This document shows, piece by piece, positions 18,161 through 28,462 of a stretch of 64,000 bases of DNA (positions within the stretch are counted from its first letter, which is position 1; each line of letters starts with the position of its first letter). Source of the DNA: Actinobacteria bacterium HGW-Actinobacteria-7 (lineage in GTDB: Bacteria; Actinomycetota; Coriobacteriia; Anaerosomatales; PHET01); assembly GCA_002841275.1 (NCBI GenBank), contig PHET01000002.1, forward strand, positions 1 through 64,000, written 5' to 3'. Made by a program: the position numbers and the translations under genes. A model generated the notes under the pieces. The model was given only the letters and a program-made list of their open reading frames with translations. It was not told the origin of the DNA and did not search any database.

Positions 18161-18958
18161 TTACAACCCGTGGAGTATAGCAACCAACAACTCGGCGAGC
18201 GACTCACGGGCACGCTCTCCTGCCTCCAATACCTCGATGTGCGAAAGCCCCTCGCCCGCCGCCGCATTGGTCACCAGCGAGAAGCCCAGTACCCTCAGCC
18301 CGAGCGCGCGCGCAGCAATCACCTCGGGAACCGTGGACATGCCCACGACATCCGCCCCGACGGCACGCAGGTACCTGACTTCCGCAGGCGTTTCAAACGC
18401 CGGTCCGAGAAGACCTGCGTACACGCCGCCCTTGAGCGTCACTCCCTGATCCGCCGCGGCTTCAAGCGCCAGCGTACGCAGTTCAGGGTCATAGGCATCG
18501 CGCATCGGTACGAAGGGCACACCACCCGCCGGACCAGGCCATCCCACGAGTGGACTGCCGCCGGTCAGGTTGATCTGGTCCGAAATGAGCACGACGTCCC
18601 CCACGACCAGGTCAGGATTGACACCACCGGCCGCGTTCGTGACCACGAGCACCTCGCACCCAAGCGCGGAAGCGAGCCGCGCCGGGTAGGCGGCGTCGCG
18701 CGATGAGACCCCTTGGTAGCCGTGGACTCTGCCAGAGAAGACCACGACAGGAACACCTGCAACATCCCCAACGATCAGCACGCCCGCGTGCCCGGCAACA
18801 CCTGATTGCGGTTGGGGAACACCCTCTATATCCGCATAGGGAATCGATTCCGAGTTCTCGATCGCTTCAGACAGACCGCCGAAACCGCTGCCCAAGACCA
18901 GGGCCACACGGGGCTTGCTGATGCCCGACAATCGGGCGGGAACATCAATCTCGAGCAC
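18161..18958 (-). CDS. Purine nucleoside phosphorylase (trimeric type)
   Basis: This enzyme splits inosine or guanosine with phosphate to base and ribose-1-phosphate. The 265 residues show the phosphate loop VLGSGFGGLSE, the histidine loop FSGRVHGYQG, VTNAAGGVNP, GPAFETPAEVRYLRAVGADVVGMSTVPEV and the purine-contacting asparagine in FSLVTNAAAG. The MSTVPEV form with a following asparagine points to PNP rather than methylthioadenosine phosphorylase, although mtnA is close by. The start is GTG at 18956-18958 with AGGAGG seven bases upstream. Its product fits the nucleoside released by AhcY after deamination. Confidence 0.88.
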   Translation of the reverse strand: MLEIDVPARLSGISKPRVALVLGSGFGGLSEAIENSESIPYADIEGVPQPQSGVAGHAGVLIVGDVAGVPVVVFSGRVHGYQGVSSRDAAYPARLASALGCEVLVVTNAAGGVNPDLVVGDVVLISDQINLTGGSPLVGWPGPAGGVPFVPMRDAYDPELRTLALEAAADQGVTLKGGVYAGLLGPAFETPAEVRYLRAVGADVVGMSTVPEVIAARALGLRVLGFSLVTNAAAGEGLSHIEVLEAGERARESLAELLVAILHGL

Positions 18959-19078
18959 AGCAGCGCCTCCTCAAGCCGTACCTCGTCGACAGAGTCTCAA
19001 CCTCACTGTCGTTTCTACCCGATAGTGGCTCGCCTGCGAGCAGTAACCTCGTCCCACACAAGGCTGGCCGGCCTCCGG

Positions 19079-19087
19079 TGGTATAAT
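19079..19087 (+). promoter_or_regulatory. Extended -10 promoter of the SpoIID/LytB-like gene
   Basis: TGG-TATAAT is a perfect extended -10 element 91 nt upstream of the ATG. No -35 is evident. The leader contains GGCGTT-N11-AACGCC, a 6-bp stem, shortly after the start point. Confidence 0.6.
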
Positions 19088-19177
19088 CTTCAATGGTATG
19101 GCGTTTGGGAGAGATGAACGCCAAACCGTCAAGCACTCTCGACGCAGTTCTCATCACACCACCGGAGGCATGGCAAA

Positions 19178-21667
19178 ATGGACTTCAGTCTATCCAACCG
19201 GCTGAGAGCATGCGCTCTCATTCTGGCCACCGCGGTCGTGTTCGTGGCCACCCTCGTTTCGCCTTCTCCCGCGGTCGCTGTTGATCCCCTGTTCACCTTC
19301 AACGGCGGTGGTTGGGGTCATGGGATTGGACTCAGCCAATACGGCGCGCAGGGTTACGCCCTCAAGGGCTGGGAATACGACGACATTCTCAAGCATTACT
19401 ACCAGGGAACGAAGATTGTCACAAAGCCCGCAGCAACGGTGAAGGTTAACCTCGAAGACGGCGGCTCCGCCCGCAGCCAGTGGCAGATCAAGGCCGGCTC
19501 GGTCACAACGTTAACCGTGGCACAGGAGACCAATACCAGCGTTCGCAAAGTCCTGGACAAGACCAAGTCCTACTGGATCACCACTGTCGGCGGGAACACC
19601 AAGGTCTGTGCAGATTCTGCAGGCAAGCCCGGCACCGTACTCCAGACCTTCTCGGGAGGATGCTACGCGACGGCAGGTGGATTCGTGCAGATGGTGGGCA
19701 CCAGCGGTCCGCTGAACTACAGCGGTATCCGGTGGCGTGGCACGATCCATTTCAAGCCCTACACGACCACGACCTCAAAGGCCGTCAACTACGTAAACAT
19801 AGAGCAGTACCTCTATGGTGTCGTTCCGCGTGAGAGCCCGTCGTCATGGAGCTCGGAGGCGCTGAAGGCGCAGGCAGTGGCGGCCCGATCCTACGCGTAT
19901 CAAGACGCCATCGACGGCAACACCCTCTACTGCACTACCCGCTCCCAGATGTACAACGGCTACGCACGGCCAGGCTACAATCACGAAGCCTCGTCGACGA
20001 ATGCGGCGGTAGATGCTACCAAGGGCGAACTGGTCTGGTACGGAACCGAGACCAAGCCGGTCAAGACGTATTTCTCGTCGTGCTCGGGCGGGCATACCGC
20101 AAGCATCCAAGATGTCTGGACATCCTCGACCCCCAAGCCGTACTACACCGGCGTAGATGATGCCGATCAGGCGAGCCCCTACTACACGTGGCGCAACGGT
20201 GCCTACTCGGCCGCCTACGTGGCCGACAAGATCCGCACACGCGACATCAACGGAGGCGGAGGACTTGAGTACTCGGTAGCAGCTCCTGCGGTCGTGACAA
20301 ACATCACCACCGAGCGCGCCTCTTCGGGCTACACGCATCACCTCAGCGTGACATGGTCGAACGGCAAGACGTTCCGCATTCTCGGGGACACGATGCGTAG
20401 CGCGCTGGGCCTGAAGTCGACGAAGTTCGGGGTCTCGCGCACATATCCTGTACAGGCGACCACGCGCTTCCAGAACAGTGATGCCAAGCTCGCGTGGTCG
20501 GGGTACTGGGTGACGCAGTCTCGTAGCGAGCTGTCCGGCGGCACACTCAGCTACTCGGCCATCTCTCGGTCAACAGCGAAAGCCTCGTTCAGCGGCACAG
20601 GCATAGCCTGGATCGGGACTCGCGGACCCAAGTTCGGCAAAGCCGCCGTGTATGTCGATGGCAAGTTGAACCGGACGGTCGACCTGTATTCCAAGACAAC
20701 CGCCTACCGTCAGAGCGTGTTCAACGTCACGGCCCTCTCTCCTGGCACACACGTTATTGAGATCGTGGTTCTGCGTCAGAAGAACAGCGCTAGCGGCGGC
20801 TATCTGGTGGGAGTCGACGCCCTCGACGTGATCAACGGCAGTATGTCTCAGGCAACAGCGGAGTTGAAACGATTTGAAGACACCGACACGACCTTCGCAC
20901 TTCTGGGCCAGTGGAAGTCCTTCAGCAACATCGCGTATTCCGCCGGCAGGCATATCTACACCGTCGATCCTGGTGCGCGCTTCTATGCGACCTTCTATGG
21001 CTCGGAGGTTCGGTGGATCGGCAGTTCTTCTCCGAAGTATGGCTGGGCCCTTGTCAGTGTCGACGGAAGTGCCCCGCAGAAGATCGTGATCACCTCCAGC
21101 GCCTACGAGTACAAGAAGGTACTGTTCGCGAAGACTGGTCTGTCTCAGGGCAAGAAGCACACCATCATGATTGAGGCGCATGGCTTCGATGAGGCTGTAG
21201 ATATCAAGGGCTACACCGCAATCGATGCGATCGATGTGCGCGGCGGATGGGTACTCCGCGCAGTGATTCCTGAAGTGACCGTACAGGAAACCGACAGCGC
21301 GGCCACGTGGACCGGGACATGGAGCCAAGCGCGAAGCCGTCTCCTGTCGGGCGGGACACAGAAGTACTCGAAGATTGCGAGCTCAGAAATGGTGCTCACC
21401 TTCGAGGGCACCGGAATCCGACTGATGGGTAGACGGGCGCCATGGTATGGGCAGTCCAGAATCTACCTCGACGGCATCTACCAGGGAACCGTAGACCAGT
21501 ACTCCAGGTATCTCGCCGACCGAAGGACCCTGTGGAGGAGTCCTCAGGTCGCAGTAGGGCGACACGAATTGCGCATCGTGGTCAAAGGAACCAAGCAGAA
21601 GGCGTCCAGCGGAGTCGGCGTCGGGATTGACGCCTTCCGAGTCGCTGGCCGCGCCGTAAGGCCGTAG
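19178..21667 (+). CDS. Secreted SpoIID/LytB-domain protein with three C-terminal repeats
   Basis: SpoIID/LytB domains are peptidoglycan-remodelling lytic transglycosylase-like modules. The 829-residue protein has a signal peptide (cleavage near AVAVD, residue 35), an N-terminal GGGWGHGIGLSQYGAQGYA motif, then the core (YVNIEQYLYGVVPRESPSSWSSEALKAQAVAARSYA; TYFSSCSGGHT), to about residue 400. Three diverged repeats of about 120 residues follow (about 425-550, 565-690, 700-825), each with a pattern like W-G-W/Y..., F-x-G-T-G-I-x-x-x-G-x-R-x-P and Y-V/L-D-G. They look like carbohydrate- or wall-binding jelly rolls. The ATG follows GGAGG by nine bases. It is the only clear plus-strand gene and ends three bases from the LCP gene stop. 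Confidence 0.88.
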   Translation: MDFSLSNRLRACALILATAVVFVATLVSPSPAVAVDPLFTFNGGGWGHGIGLSQYGAQGYALKGWEYDDILKHYYQGTKIVTKPAATVKVNLEDGGSARSQWQIKAGSVTTLTVAQETNTSVRKVLDKTKSYWITTVGGNTKVCADSAGKPGTVLQTFSGGCYATAGGFVQMVGTSGPLNYSGIRWRGTIHFKPYTTTTSKAVNYVNIEQYLYGVVPRESPSSWSSEALKAQAVAARSYAYQDAIDGNTLYCTTRSQMYNGYARPGYNHEASSTNAAVDATKGELVWYGTETKPVKTYFSSCSGGHTASIQDVWTSSTPKPYYTGVDDADQASPYYTWRNGAYSAAYVADKIRTRDINGGGGLEYSVAAPAVVTNITTERASSGYTHHLSVTWSNGKTFRILGDTMRSALGLKSTKFGVSRTYPVQATTRFQNSDAKLAWSGYWVTQSRSELSGGTLSYSAISRSTAKASFSGTGIAWIGTRGPKFGKAAVYVDGKLNRTVDLYSKTTAYRQSVFNVTALSPGTHVIEIVVLRQKNSASGGYLVGVDALDVINGSMSQATAELKRFEDTDTTFALLGQWKSFSNIAYSAGRHIYTVDPGARFYATFYGSEVRWIGSSSPKYGWALVSVDGSAPQKIVITSSAYEYKKVLFAKTGLSQGKKHTIMIEAHGFDEAVDIKGYTAIDAIDVRGGWVLRAVIPEVTVQETDSAATWTGTWSQARSRLLSGGTQKYSKIASSEMVLTFEGTGIRLMGRRAPWYGQSRIYLDGIYQGTVDQYSRYLADRRTLWRSPQVAVGRHELRIVVKGTKQKASSGVGVGIDAFRVAGRAVRP

Positions 21668-21670
21668 GGC

Positions 21671-23221
21671 CTACTGCGTCTGGATGGGCGCGACCGGGAC
21701 GCGCGAGATGTCCCAGTCCTTGCCTACAACCACCAGTACGGTAGTGCCGAACGTGTACATCCCCCTGCTCTCGACGAGCTTCGAGCCTGGAGGAAGCATG
21801 CTCAACACGAGCTCAGCAGCGGCCTTATCCTTCTTGTAGATCACAAGGGTTTCCTTGTAGACGAACTGGTTCGCGTTGCCGACGTCGGTCACCTTGAAGG
21901 CTCTCGCCTTCAGAATGGATGCCGCCTGGTTGGCACATCCTACGATTCCCGCGCCATTGCGAACCGTGACCGTGACCTGCGATGGCTTCTTGACGGCCAC
22001 GACGGCAACACCGGCACTCGTGGCAGCGGTCGACGACGCTTCTGCGGATGCCTTCGGCTTCGGCGTGAAGGGCTCGCCGGCCTCGAACTTGGTTATGATC
22101 TTCGTCATCCCGGCCTCATCGGGCCAGATGAACGGAGTACGCCACGTGCCCGGAAGCGTCGTAGTGTACACGTTGTCACTTCCGGCACCCTTCAGCGCCT
22201 GCGCCGTGCGCATCATCTCCATCAGCGACATGTCTGTGGAGATATGCGGGGCGGCAGTCGAGACGATTCGGGGAATCTTCGCGACGCTGGTCTTCGTGGC
22301 TATCTGCTCAGCGATCGCCTTTGCGAATCGCTGCTGGTTCTTCATGCGCGAGAAGTCCTGGTCGGCGAACTGGTGACGCGCCCTGACGAAGGTCAGTGCA
22401 TGCGCGCCGTCGAGACGCTGGTACCCCGCATCGATATGCGAGGCCTTGTCGCCCTTGCTTCGGTCCGCCTCTGTATCGTTGATCTCGACCGGGACCTTCA
22501 CCCACACGCCGTCCATCGCATCGACAACCTTCTCAAAGCCTGAGAAGTCGATAGCCATGAAGTGGTTGATTGGGACTCCCGTGAGCTTTTCGACACTGTC
22601 GATGGCCAGCTGCTCCTTGCCCAAGGCGTAGGCGCTGTTGATCTTCGCGTAGCCGTGTCCGGGGATCTGTGCTCGCATGTCTCTGGGTATAGAGATCATC
22701 CAGACCTGTTTGGTCTTCGGGTCGATGCGCGCCAGCATCATGCTGTCAGAGCGGTATGACGTCTCCTTCGGGCGCTTGTCCACACCCATTATCAGCAGAT
22801 TGTAGGGCTCCTGCGGCTTGGCCTTCGCCAGATCCACGTTGAGACGTTCCTTGCGCACCACCGTACGCTGCATCGTCGACTCGATATGCTTCGCGTACGC
22901 GTAGAGCGCGCCAGCAGCCACAACTACCACAAGAGCGAGTATCCCTGCCGACAGCGCCACAATGCGCTTGATTCGGCGGCTACGGCGCTCGCGCTCGATC
23001 CTCAGACGGGCAGGGGCCGCCTCGAGCGAACCTCTGCGGCGGGAACGAGCATCAGACAGCGTGACCCCGTCATCCGGCCCGCCGTAGGACTGCTCTTCGA
23101 CGTTGGACGTCAAGGGGCGCTTGCCTGCGGTCCTGGACGGGACCCTGCGTCCCAGGGGACGAGGCGCGCCGGCTCTAGAGTCGTCGCCTGAACCCCTGCT
23201 TCGTGATGAATGCTTACCCAT
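21671..23221 (-). CDS. LytR-CpsA-Psr family wall-polymer ligase with LytR C-terminal domain
   Basis: LCP enzymes attach polyprenyl-linked glycopolymers to peptidoglycan outside the cell. The 516 residues have a long basic, disordered cytoplasmic N-terminus (1-85), one transmembrane helix (about 87-110), the LCP domain (LLIMGVDKRP, YRSDSMMLARIDP, ISIPRDMRAQIPG, AHALTFVRARHQFADQDFSRMKNQQ) and a LytR_C domain near 415-500 (VTVRNGAGIVGCANQAASIL). The catalytic arginines and aspartates of the family are visible. It converges on the SpoIID-type gene, with no terminator between them. The nucleotide-sugar dehydrogenase upstream may supply the polymer. Confidence 0.93.
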   Translation of the reverse strand: MGKHSSRSRGSGDDSRAGAPRPLGRRVPSRTAGKRPLTSNVEEQSYGGPDDGVTLSDARSRRRGSLEAAPARLRIERERRSRRIKRIVALSAGILALVVVVAAGALYAYAKHIESTMQRTVVRKERLNVDLAKAKPQEPYNLLIMGVDKRPKETSYRSDSMMLARIDPKTKQVWMISIPRDMRAQIPGHGYAKINSAYALGKEQLAIDSVEKLTGVPINHFMAIDFSGFEKVVDAMDGVWVKVPVEINDTEADRSKGDKASHIDAGYQRLDGAHALTFVRARHQFADQDFSRMKNQQRFAKAIAEQIATKTSVAKIPRIVSTAAPHISTDMSLMEMMRTAQALKGAGSDNVYTTTLPGTWRTPFIWPDEAGMTKIITKFEAGEPFTPKPKASAEASSTAATSAGVAVVAVKKPSQVTVTVRNGAGIVGCANQAASILKARAFKVTDVGNANQFVYKETLVIYKKDKAAAELVLSMLPPGSKLVESRGMYTFGTTVLVVVGKDWDISRVPVAPIQTQ

Positions 23222-23268
23222 GACCCTCCGTACTGAGTTGATGTTCCTCGGTGACTTCAGCAGGTACC

Positions 23269-23283
23269 GTGCCCTCAGGGCAC
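23269..23283 (-). other. Perfect GTGCCC/GGGCAC hairpin between dehydrogenase and LCP genes
   Basis: GTGCCC and GGGCAC enclose a 3-nt loop, 25 bases after the dehydrogenase stop and about 48 bases before the LCP start. No T-run follows. It could be a weak terminator or an operator. Confidence 0.3.
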
Positions 23284-23307
23284 GTCTGCATCAGCCTCGC
23301 ACAATCG

Positions 23308-24603
23308 TCACAACCGAATGATCGTGTTCTCCGTACGGCCCTTGAGCACGTTTCGCGTGTCGAGTATCAACCCTGCCGAGGAGACCACGATGTCGTAGTC
23401 CACATTCGAGTGCCCCGTGATGATGACAGCGATGTCGGCACCTGAGCATACTTCTGTTGTCAGATCGACACGTGGAACGCTCAGCCCATCGACGGCGAAT
23501 TCGTCGACGTAGGGGTCGTGGTACACCACGTTGGCACCCTTCTCCCGGAGAAGACAGACCACCTTGATCGCGGGGCTCTCACGCAAGTCGTCGATATCGC
23601 TCTTGTACGCCACGCCCATGACCAGCACCGTACTACCCGAAAGTGCCTTGCCGTGGGTATTCAGCGCCGTCATCAGGCGTTCAACGACGTGATACGGCAT
23701 GCCTTCGTTGACCTTCCCGGCGAGCTCTATGAACTCGGTATGGAAATCGAACTCGCGCGCCTTCCACGAGAGATAGAACGGATCGATAGGAATGCAGTGC
23801 CCGCCAAGCCCCGGGCCAGGATAGAACGGCATGAAGCCGAATGGCTTGGTCTTGGCGGCGTCAACAACCTCCCAGATATCGATATCCATCCGATCGCACA
23901 GTACCAACAGCTCGTTGACGAGCGCGATATTCACGCAGCGGAAGATGTTCTCCAGCAGCTTGCTCATCTCGGCGGCCCGCGTCGAGGAAACCGGCACAAT
24001 CGTCTCAAGGAACGCCCCATAGAACGCGACTGCGACCTCGGTGCACCGCGGAGTAACCCCACCAACGACCTTGGGGGTGTTCTGCGTGGCATACACCGGG
24101 TTGCCCGGATCGACGCGCTCTGGTGAGAATGCCAGATGGATGTCAATACCTACCTTGTGCCCCGCGCTCTCCAGAATCGGCTGCACAATCTCCTCGGTGG
24201 TCCCCGGATAGGTGGTGGATTCCAGAGTGACCAAGGTCCCAGCGGTGATGTGCGGAGCGATTGACTCGGTTGCGGCGACCATAAAGGAGACGTTGGGCTC
24301 CTTCATCCGGTCCAACGGCGTGGGCACACAGATTGCGATGGCGTCACATTCTGAAGCACGAGAGAAGTCGGTCGTAGCCTCGATCAGCCCGGCATCGACC
24401 AGTCCAGATAGGATGCCGCTGTCGACGTCAGGTATGTAGCTTCTGCCGGCGTTGACTTCGACCGTCTTCTCTTCACTGATCTCAAGACCAATAACGTGGT
24501 GGCCCGACCGAGCCATCTCGATGGCCAGTGGCAGACCCACGTAGCCCAAGCCTACGATGCCCCAGACCGCCCCGTCCTCGGCCACTCGCTCTACTTGTCC
24601 CAC
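23308..24603 (-). CDS. Nucleotide sugar dehydrogenase (UDP-GlcNAc/UDP-ManNAc type)
   Basis: It oxidises C6 of a UDP-sugar to the uronate with two NAD. Domains: N-terminal Rossmann (WGIVGLGYVGLPLAIEMA), central dimerisation part (SPERVDPGNP; EMSKLLENIFRCVNIALVNE) and the catalytic cysteine loop GPGLGGHCIPIDPFYLSWKA, followed by the UDP-binding C-terminal domain (VLVMGVAYKSDIDDLRESPA). The IDPFYLSWKA form favours UDP-N-acetylhexosamine over UDP-glucose. I place the start at the GTG near 24603, seven bases behind GAGAGGGGG; an ATG ten codons upstream lacks such a site. Presumably it feeds a surface polysaccharide with the WecA-like and LCP proteins. Confidence 0.88.
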   Translation of the reverse strand: MGQVERVAEDGAVWGIVGLGYVGLPLAIEMARSGHHVIGLEISEEKTVEVNAGRSYIPDVDSGILSGLVDAGLIEATTDFSRASECDAIAICVPTPLDRMKEPNVSFMVAATESIAPHITAGTLVTLESTTYPGTTEEIVQPILESAGHKVGIDIHLAFSPERVDPGNPVYATQNTPKVVGGVTPRCTEVAVAFYGAFLETIVPVSSTRAAEMSKLLENIFRCVNIALVNELLVLCDRMDIDIWEVVDAAKTKPFGFMPFYPGPGLGGHCIPIDPFYLSWKAREFDFHTEFIELAGKVNEGMPYHVVERLMTALNTHGKALSGSTVLVMGVAYKSDIDDLRESPAIKVVCLLREKGANVVYHDPYVDEFAVDGLSVPRVDLTTEVCSGADIAVIITGHSNVDYDIVVSSAGLILDTRNVLKGRTENTIIRL

Positions 24604-24701
24604 CACTCGGCCCCCTCTCGAAAATGCACCCATGCGAACAATCGACCGATTCTACCCCAGCCGCCAGATCATCGGCCCCCAGGTCGGTGGGGACGGAACT
24701 C

Positions 24702-25124
24702 CTACTTCACCGCGAACATGAGCTCACCGCTGCATGCGAGTTCACCGTCAACACTCGCGCTCGCCTCTCCCCAGCCGATTGGTCCGCGCGAACGTGTTAT
24801 TCGGCACTCAAGCCGCAGCTCATCGCCCGGAACAACCTGCCGCTTGAAGCGTACCTTGTCGATACCGGCAAAGAACGCCAACTTGCCCTGATTCTCCGGC
24901 AGCGACAGCAGCGCCACTGCGCCCACCTGCGCCAGAGCCTCGACGACAAGTACTCCGGGCATGACCGGATACTCGGGGAAGTGACCCTGGACCCAGAACA
25001 TGTCTTCTCGGACGTCCAAATAGCCCACGGCGCTTTCGCCGGCAACGTAGTGCTCAACCCGATCAACCAGCAGAAACGGATAGCGATGCGGGATGATCGA
25101 TTCAATGGCTTCCCGGTCGAGCAT
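24702..25124 (-). CDS. fabZ: 3-hydroxyacyl-ACP dehydratase
   Basis: FabZ removes water from 3-hydroxyacyl-ACP in fatty acid elongation. The 140 residues form one hot-dog fold with the catalytic histidine in [20 protein letters not shown] (the glutamate is in the same helix). [14 protein letters not shown] near the N-terminus is typical. ATG at 25122-25124 follows GAGGGG. It lies 56 bases downstream of murA, a common pairing in which fatty acid and peptidoglycan supply are co-expressed. Confidence 0.95.
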   Translation of the reverse strand: MLDREAIESIIPHRYPFLLVDRVEHYVAGESAVGYLDVREDMFWVQGHFPEYPVMPGVLVVEALAQVGAVALLSLPENQGKLAFFAGIDKVRFKRQVVPGDELRLECRITRSRGPIGWGEASASVDGELACSGELMFAVK

Positions 25125-25180
25125 CTGAACCCCTCTCGTAGCGCAGGACGTGTCATGCGGATGAGCGGCGGCGGGGTCTC

Positions 25181-26437
25181 TTATGACTCGCGGCGAACGT
25201 CCGCGCCCAACGCAGCAAGTTTGTCACAGAACCGGTCGTAGCCGCGATCGATGTGGAAGATGTCACCCACGCGGGTCTCTCCCTCAGCGGCCAATGCAGC
25301 GAGCACCAGTGCGGCACCACCGCGCAGATCGGTACTCCGAACGGGAGCTCCGGAGAGTGACGGGACCCCCTTTACCAACGCGTGATGGCCCTCGATGCGC
25401 ACGTCGGCGCCCATCCGCATGAGCTCATCGGCGAACATGAAGCGGTTCTCGAAGACATTCTCGGTGATGATAGAGTTCCCGTTCGCGAGCGCAAGCATCG
25501 CCATGAACTGGGCCTGCATGTCCGTGGGAAAGCCGGGGTACGGCAGTGTCTGGATGTCGATGGCACGCACCGGGCCGTCACGCCGAACCGTGACCCAATC
25601 GTCGCCTACCTCGACCTCGGATCCTGCCGCCTCCAGTTTGGTGACGACGATCTCGAGGTGTATCGGGTCGAATCCGCGTACAGTGACAGGGCCTCCCGTG
25701 ATCGCTCCAGCGACCAGGTACGTGCCCGCCTCAACGCGGTCCCCTATGACAGTGTGGTCGGCAGGATGAAGCTCGGAGACGCCAGTGACGGTCACCGTAG
25801 AAGTCCCGCCACCTCTGATGTCAGCGCCCATGGCTCCGAGATAGTTGATCAAGTCGACGATCTCAGGCTCCCGTGCAGCGTTCTCGATGACGGTCTCACC
25901 AGTAACAAGCACAGAGGCCATGAGCAGGTTCTCGGTCGCTCCGACACTGGGAAAATCGAGCGTTACCTGCGCAGGGCTCAGCCCCTCCGCTGGAACGGTG
26001 ACGTCTATCGAGCCGTGACCGAAGTGCACCTCGGCGCCCAGGGCCTCCAGACCCCTCAGGTGCATGTCGATCTTTCGAGAACCGATGTTGCACCCCCCGG
26101 GCATGGCCACGACCGCCTCGCCAAGCCGGGTGATCAAGGGGCCGAGTACGGCGGTCGATGCCCGCATCTGTGCAACGAATTCGTAGGGTGCCTCGTGACT
26201 CGTGAGCTCGGAGGCGTCGATCTCGAGAACGTCGCCGTCTCGGGACACGTGTGCGCCCAGCGCCTGGAGCACCTGCGACATGACCTCGACATCAGCGATG
26301 TGCGGCACATTGCGCAGACGCGAGACGCCTGGGGCCATGAGCGAAGCAGCCATGAGTTTAAGGGCGGAGTTCTTGGCGCCGGATACGCTGACCTCGCCGG
26401 TCAGCCGCGCGCCCCCGCAAACGATTATGGATTCCAT
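25181..26437 (-). CDS. murA: UDP-N-acetylglucosamine 1-carboxyvinyltransferase
   Basis: MurA adds enolpyruvate from PEP to UDP-GlcNAc, the first committed step of peptidoglycan synthesis. The 418 residues show [15 protein letters not shown], the fosfomycin-target cysteine in [24 protein letters not shown] (about 117), [17 protein letters not shown] and [15 protein letters not shown]. The start is ATG at 26435-26437; the ribosome binding site is weak. The open frame extends upstream but through the atp-operon terminator, so the longer form is not real. Confidence 0.95.
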   Translation of the reverse strand: MESIIVCGGARLTGEVSVSGAKNSALKLMAASLMAPGVSRLRNVPHIADVEVMSQVLQALGAHVSRDGDVLEIDASELTSHEAPYEFVAQMRASTAVLGPLITRLGEAVVAMPGGCNIGSRKIDMHLRGLEALGAEVHFGHGSIDVTVPAEGLSPAQVTLDFPSVGATENLLMASVLVTGETVIENAAREPEIVDLINYLGAMGADIRGGGTSTVTVTGVSELHPADHTVIGDRVEAGTYLVAGAITGGPVTVRGFDPIHLEIVVTKLEAAGSEVEVGDDWVTVRRDGPVRAIDIQTLPYPGFPTDMQAQFMAMLALANGNSIITENVFENRFMFADELMRMGADVRIEGHHALVKGVPSLSGAPVRSTDLRGGAALVLAALAAEGETRVGDIFHIDRGYDRFCDKLAALGADVRRES

Positions 26438-26537
26438 GCTGCCGAGAATACCGCATGCACGGCGTCCGCACCGACCCCGTAACGCTTCCGTGAACAGTGA
26501 GCTATGCGCAGGTGACCCATCAGGGGTCCAAACGCAT

Positions 26538-26569
26538 CGAAGCGGGCCCGTTTGCTCGGGCCCGCTTCG
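26538..26569 (-). terminator. Terminator of the ATP synthase operon
   Basis: CGAAGCGGGCCCG (26538-26550) pairs over 13 bases with CGGGCCCGCTTCG (26557-26569), loop 6 nt, directly after atpC. The following minus-strand bases are only mildly T-rich, but the stem is very strong. Confidence 0.75.
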
Positions 26570-26591
26570 CAAAGCGTCATGATGAGAGCGC

Positions 26592-27017
26592 TTACGCGCC
26601 GCGCTTCTCGGCGGTCTTGAGCTGCGTCTCGGCCCAGCTGAGATCCCGGAGGAACTCCTGGCGCTCGTCTTCCGAATCAGGGGGCAGCTCAGCGAGAAGC
26701 TCCTTGACGCGGTCGACAGACTCCTTCGCCCGCTGCATGTCAATCTGGGACACGGCGATCGCGTCATCGGCGAGCACGATCACCTTGTCCTCGTGAACCT
26801 GCAGATACCCGCCGGAGATCGAGAAGAACTCCCACTCGCTGGCAGAGTCACCGAACTGCAGTCGCACCTCGCCGGGAGCCAGCTGCGTGACCAGCGGAGC
26901 GTGGAGGGGAAGAATGCCCACCTCGCCGCCCAGCGTGGTCGCAACGACCATCCTGACTTCGCTTGTATAGAGAATGCGCTCTGGCGTGACGATCTCACAC
27001 AGGAGAGTGCGTGCCAT
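26592..27017 (-). CDS. atpC: ATP synthase epsilon subunit
   Basis: The epsilon subunit links the F1 rotor to the c-ring and can inhibit ATP hydrolysis. The 141 residues have the N-terminal beta-sandwich (CEIVTPERILYTSEVRMV, GGEVGILPLHAPLVTQL, ISGGYLQVHEDKVIVLADDA) and a C-terminal helical part that is longer than minimal. It is the last gene of the operon, 14 bases after atpD, followed by a strong hairpin. Confidence 0.95.
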   Translation of the reverse strand: MARTLLCEIVTPERILYTSEVRMVVATTLGGEVGILPLHAPLVTQLAPGEVRLQFGDSASEWEFFSISGGYLQVHEDKVIVLADDAIAVSQIDMQRAKESVDRVKELLAELPPDSEDERQEFLRDLSWAETQLKTAEKRGA

Positions 27018-27031
27018 AACTTGTGCTCTCC

Positions 27032-28462
<1,431 letters not shown>

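Noticed and set aside
18100-18180. Possible SAH riboswitch upstream of ahcY
   Set aside because: The GAGGAGCGCUGC-type core is absent in the coding-strand direction; only a plain stem-loop is present.
18161-18958. Methylthioadenosine phosphorylase call because of the nearby mtnA
   Set aside because: The GMSTVPEV and following TNAAAG residues match purine nucleoside phosphorylase, not the MTAP pattern.
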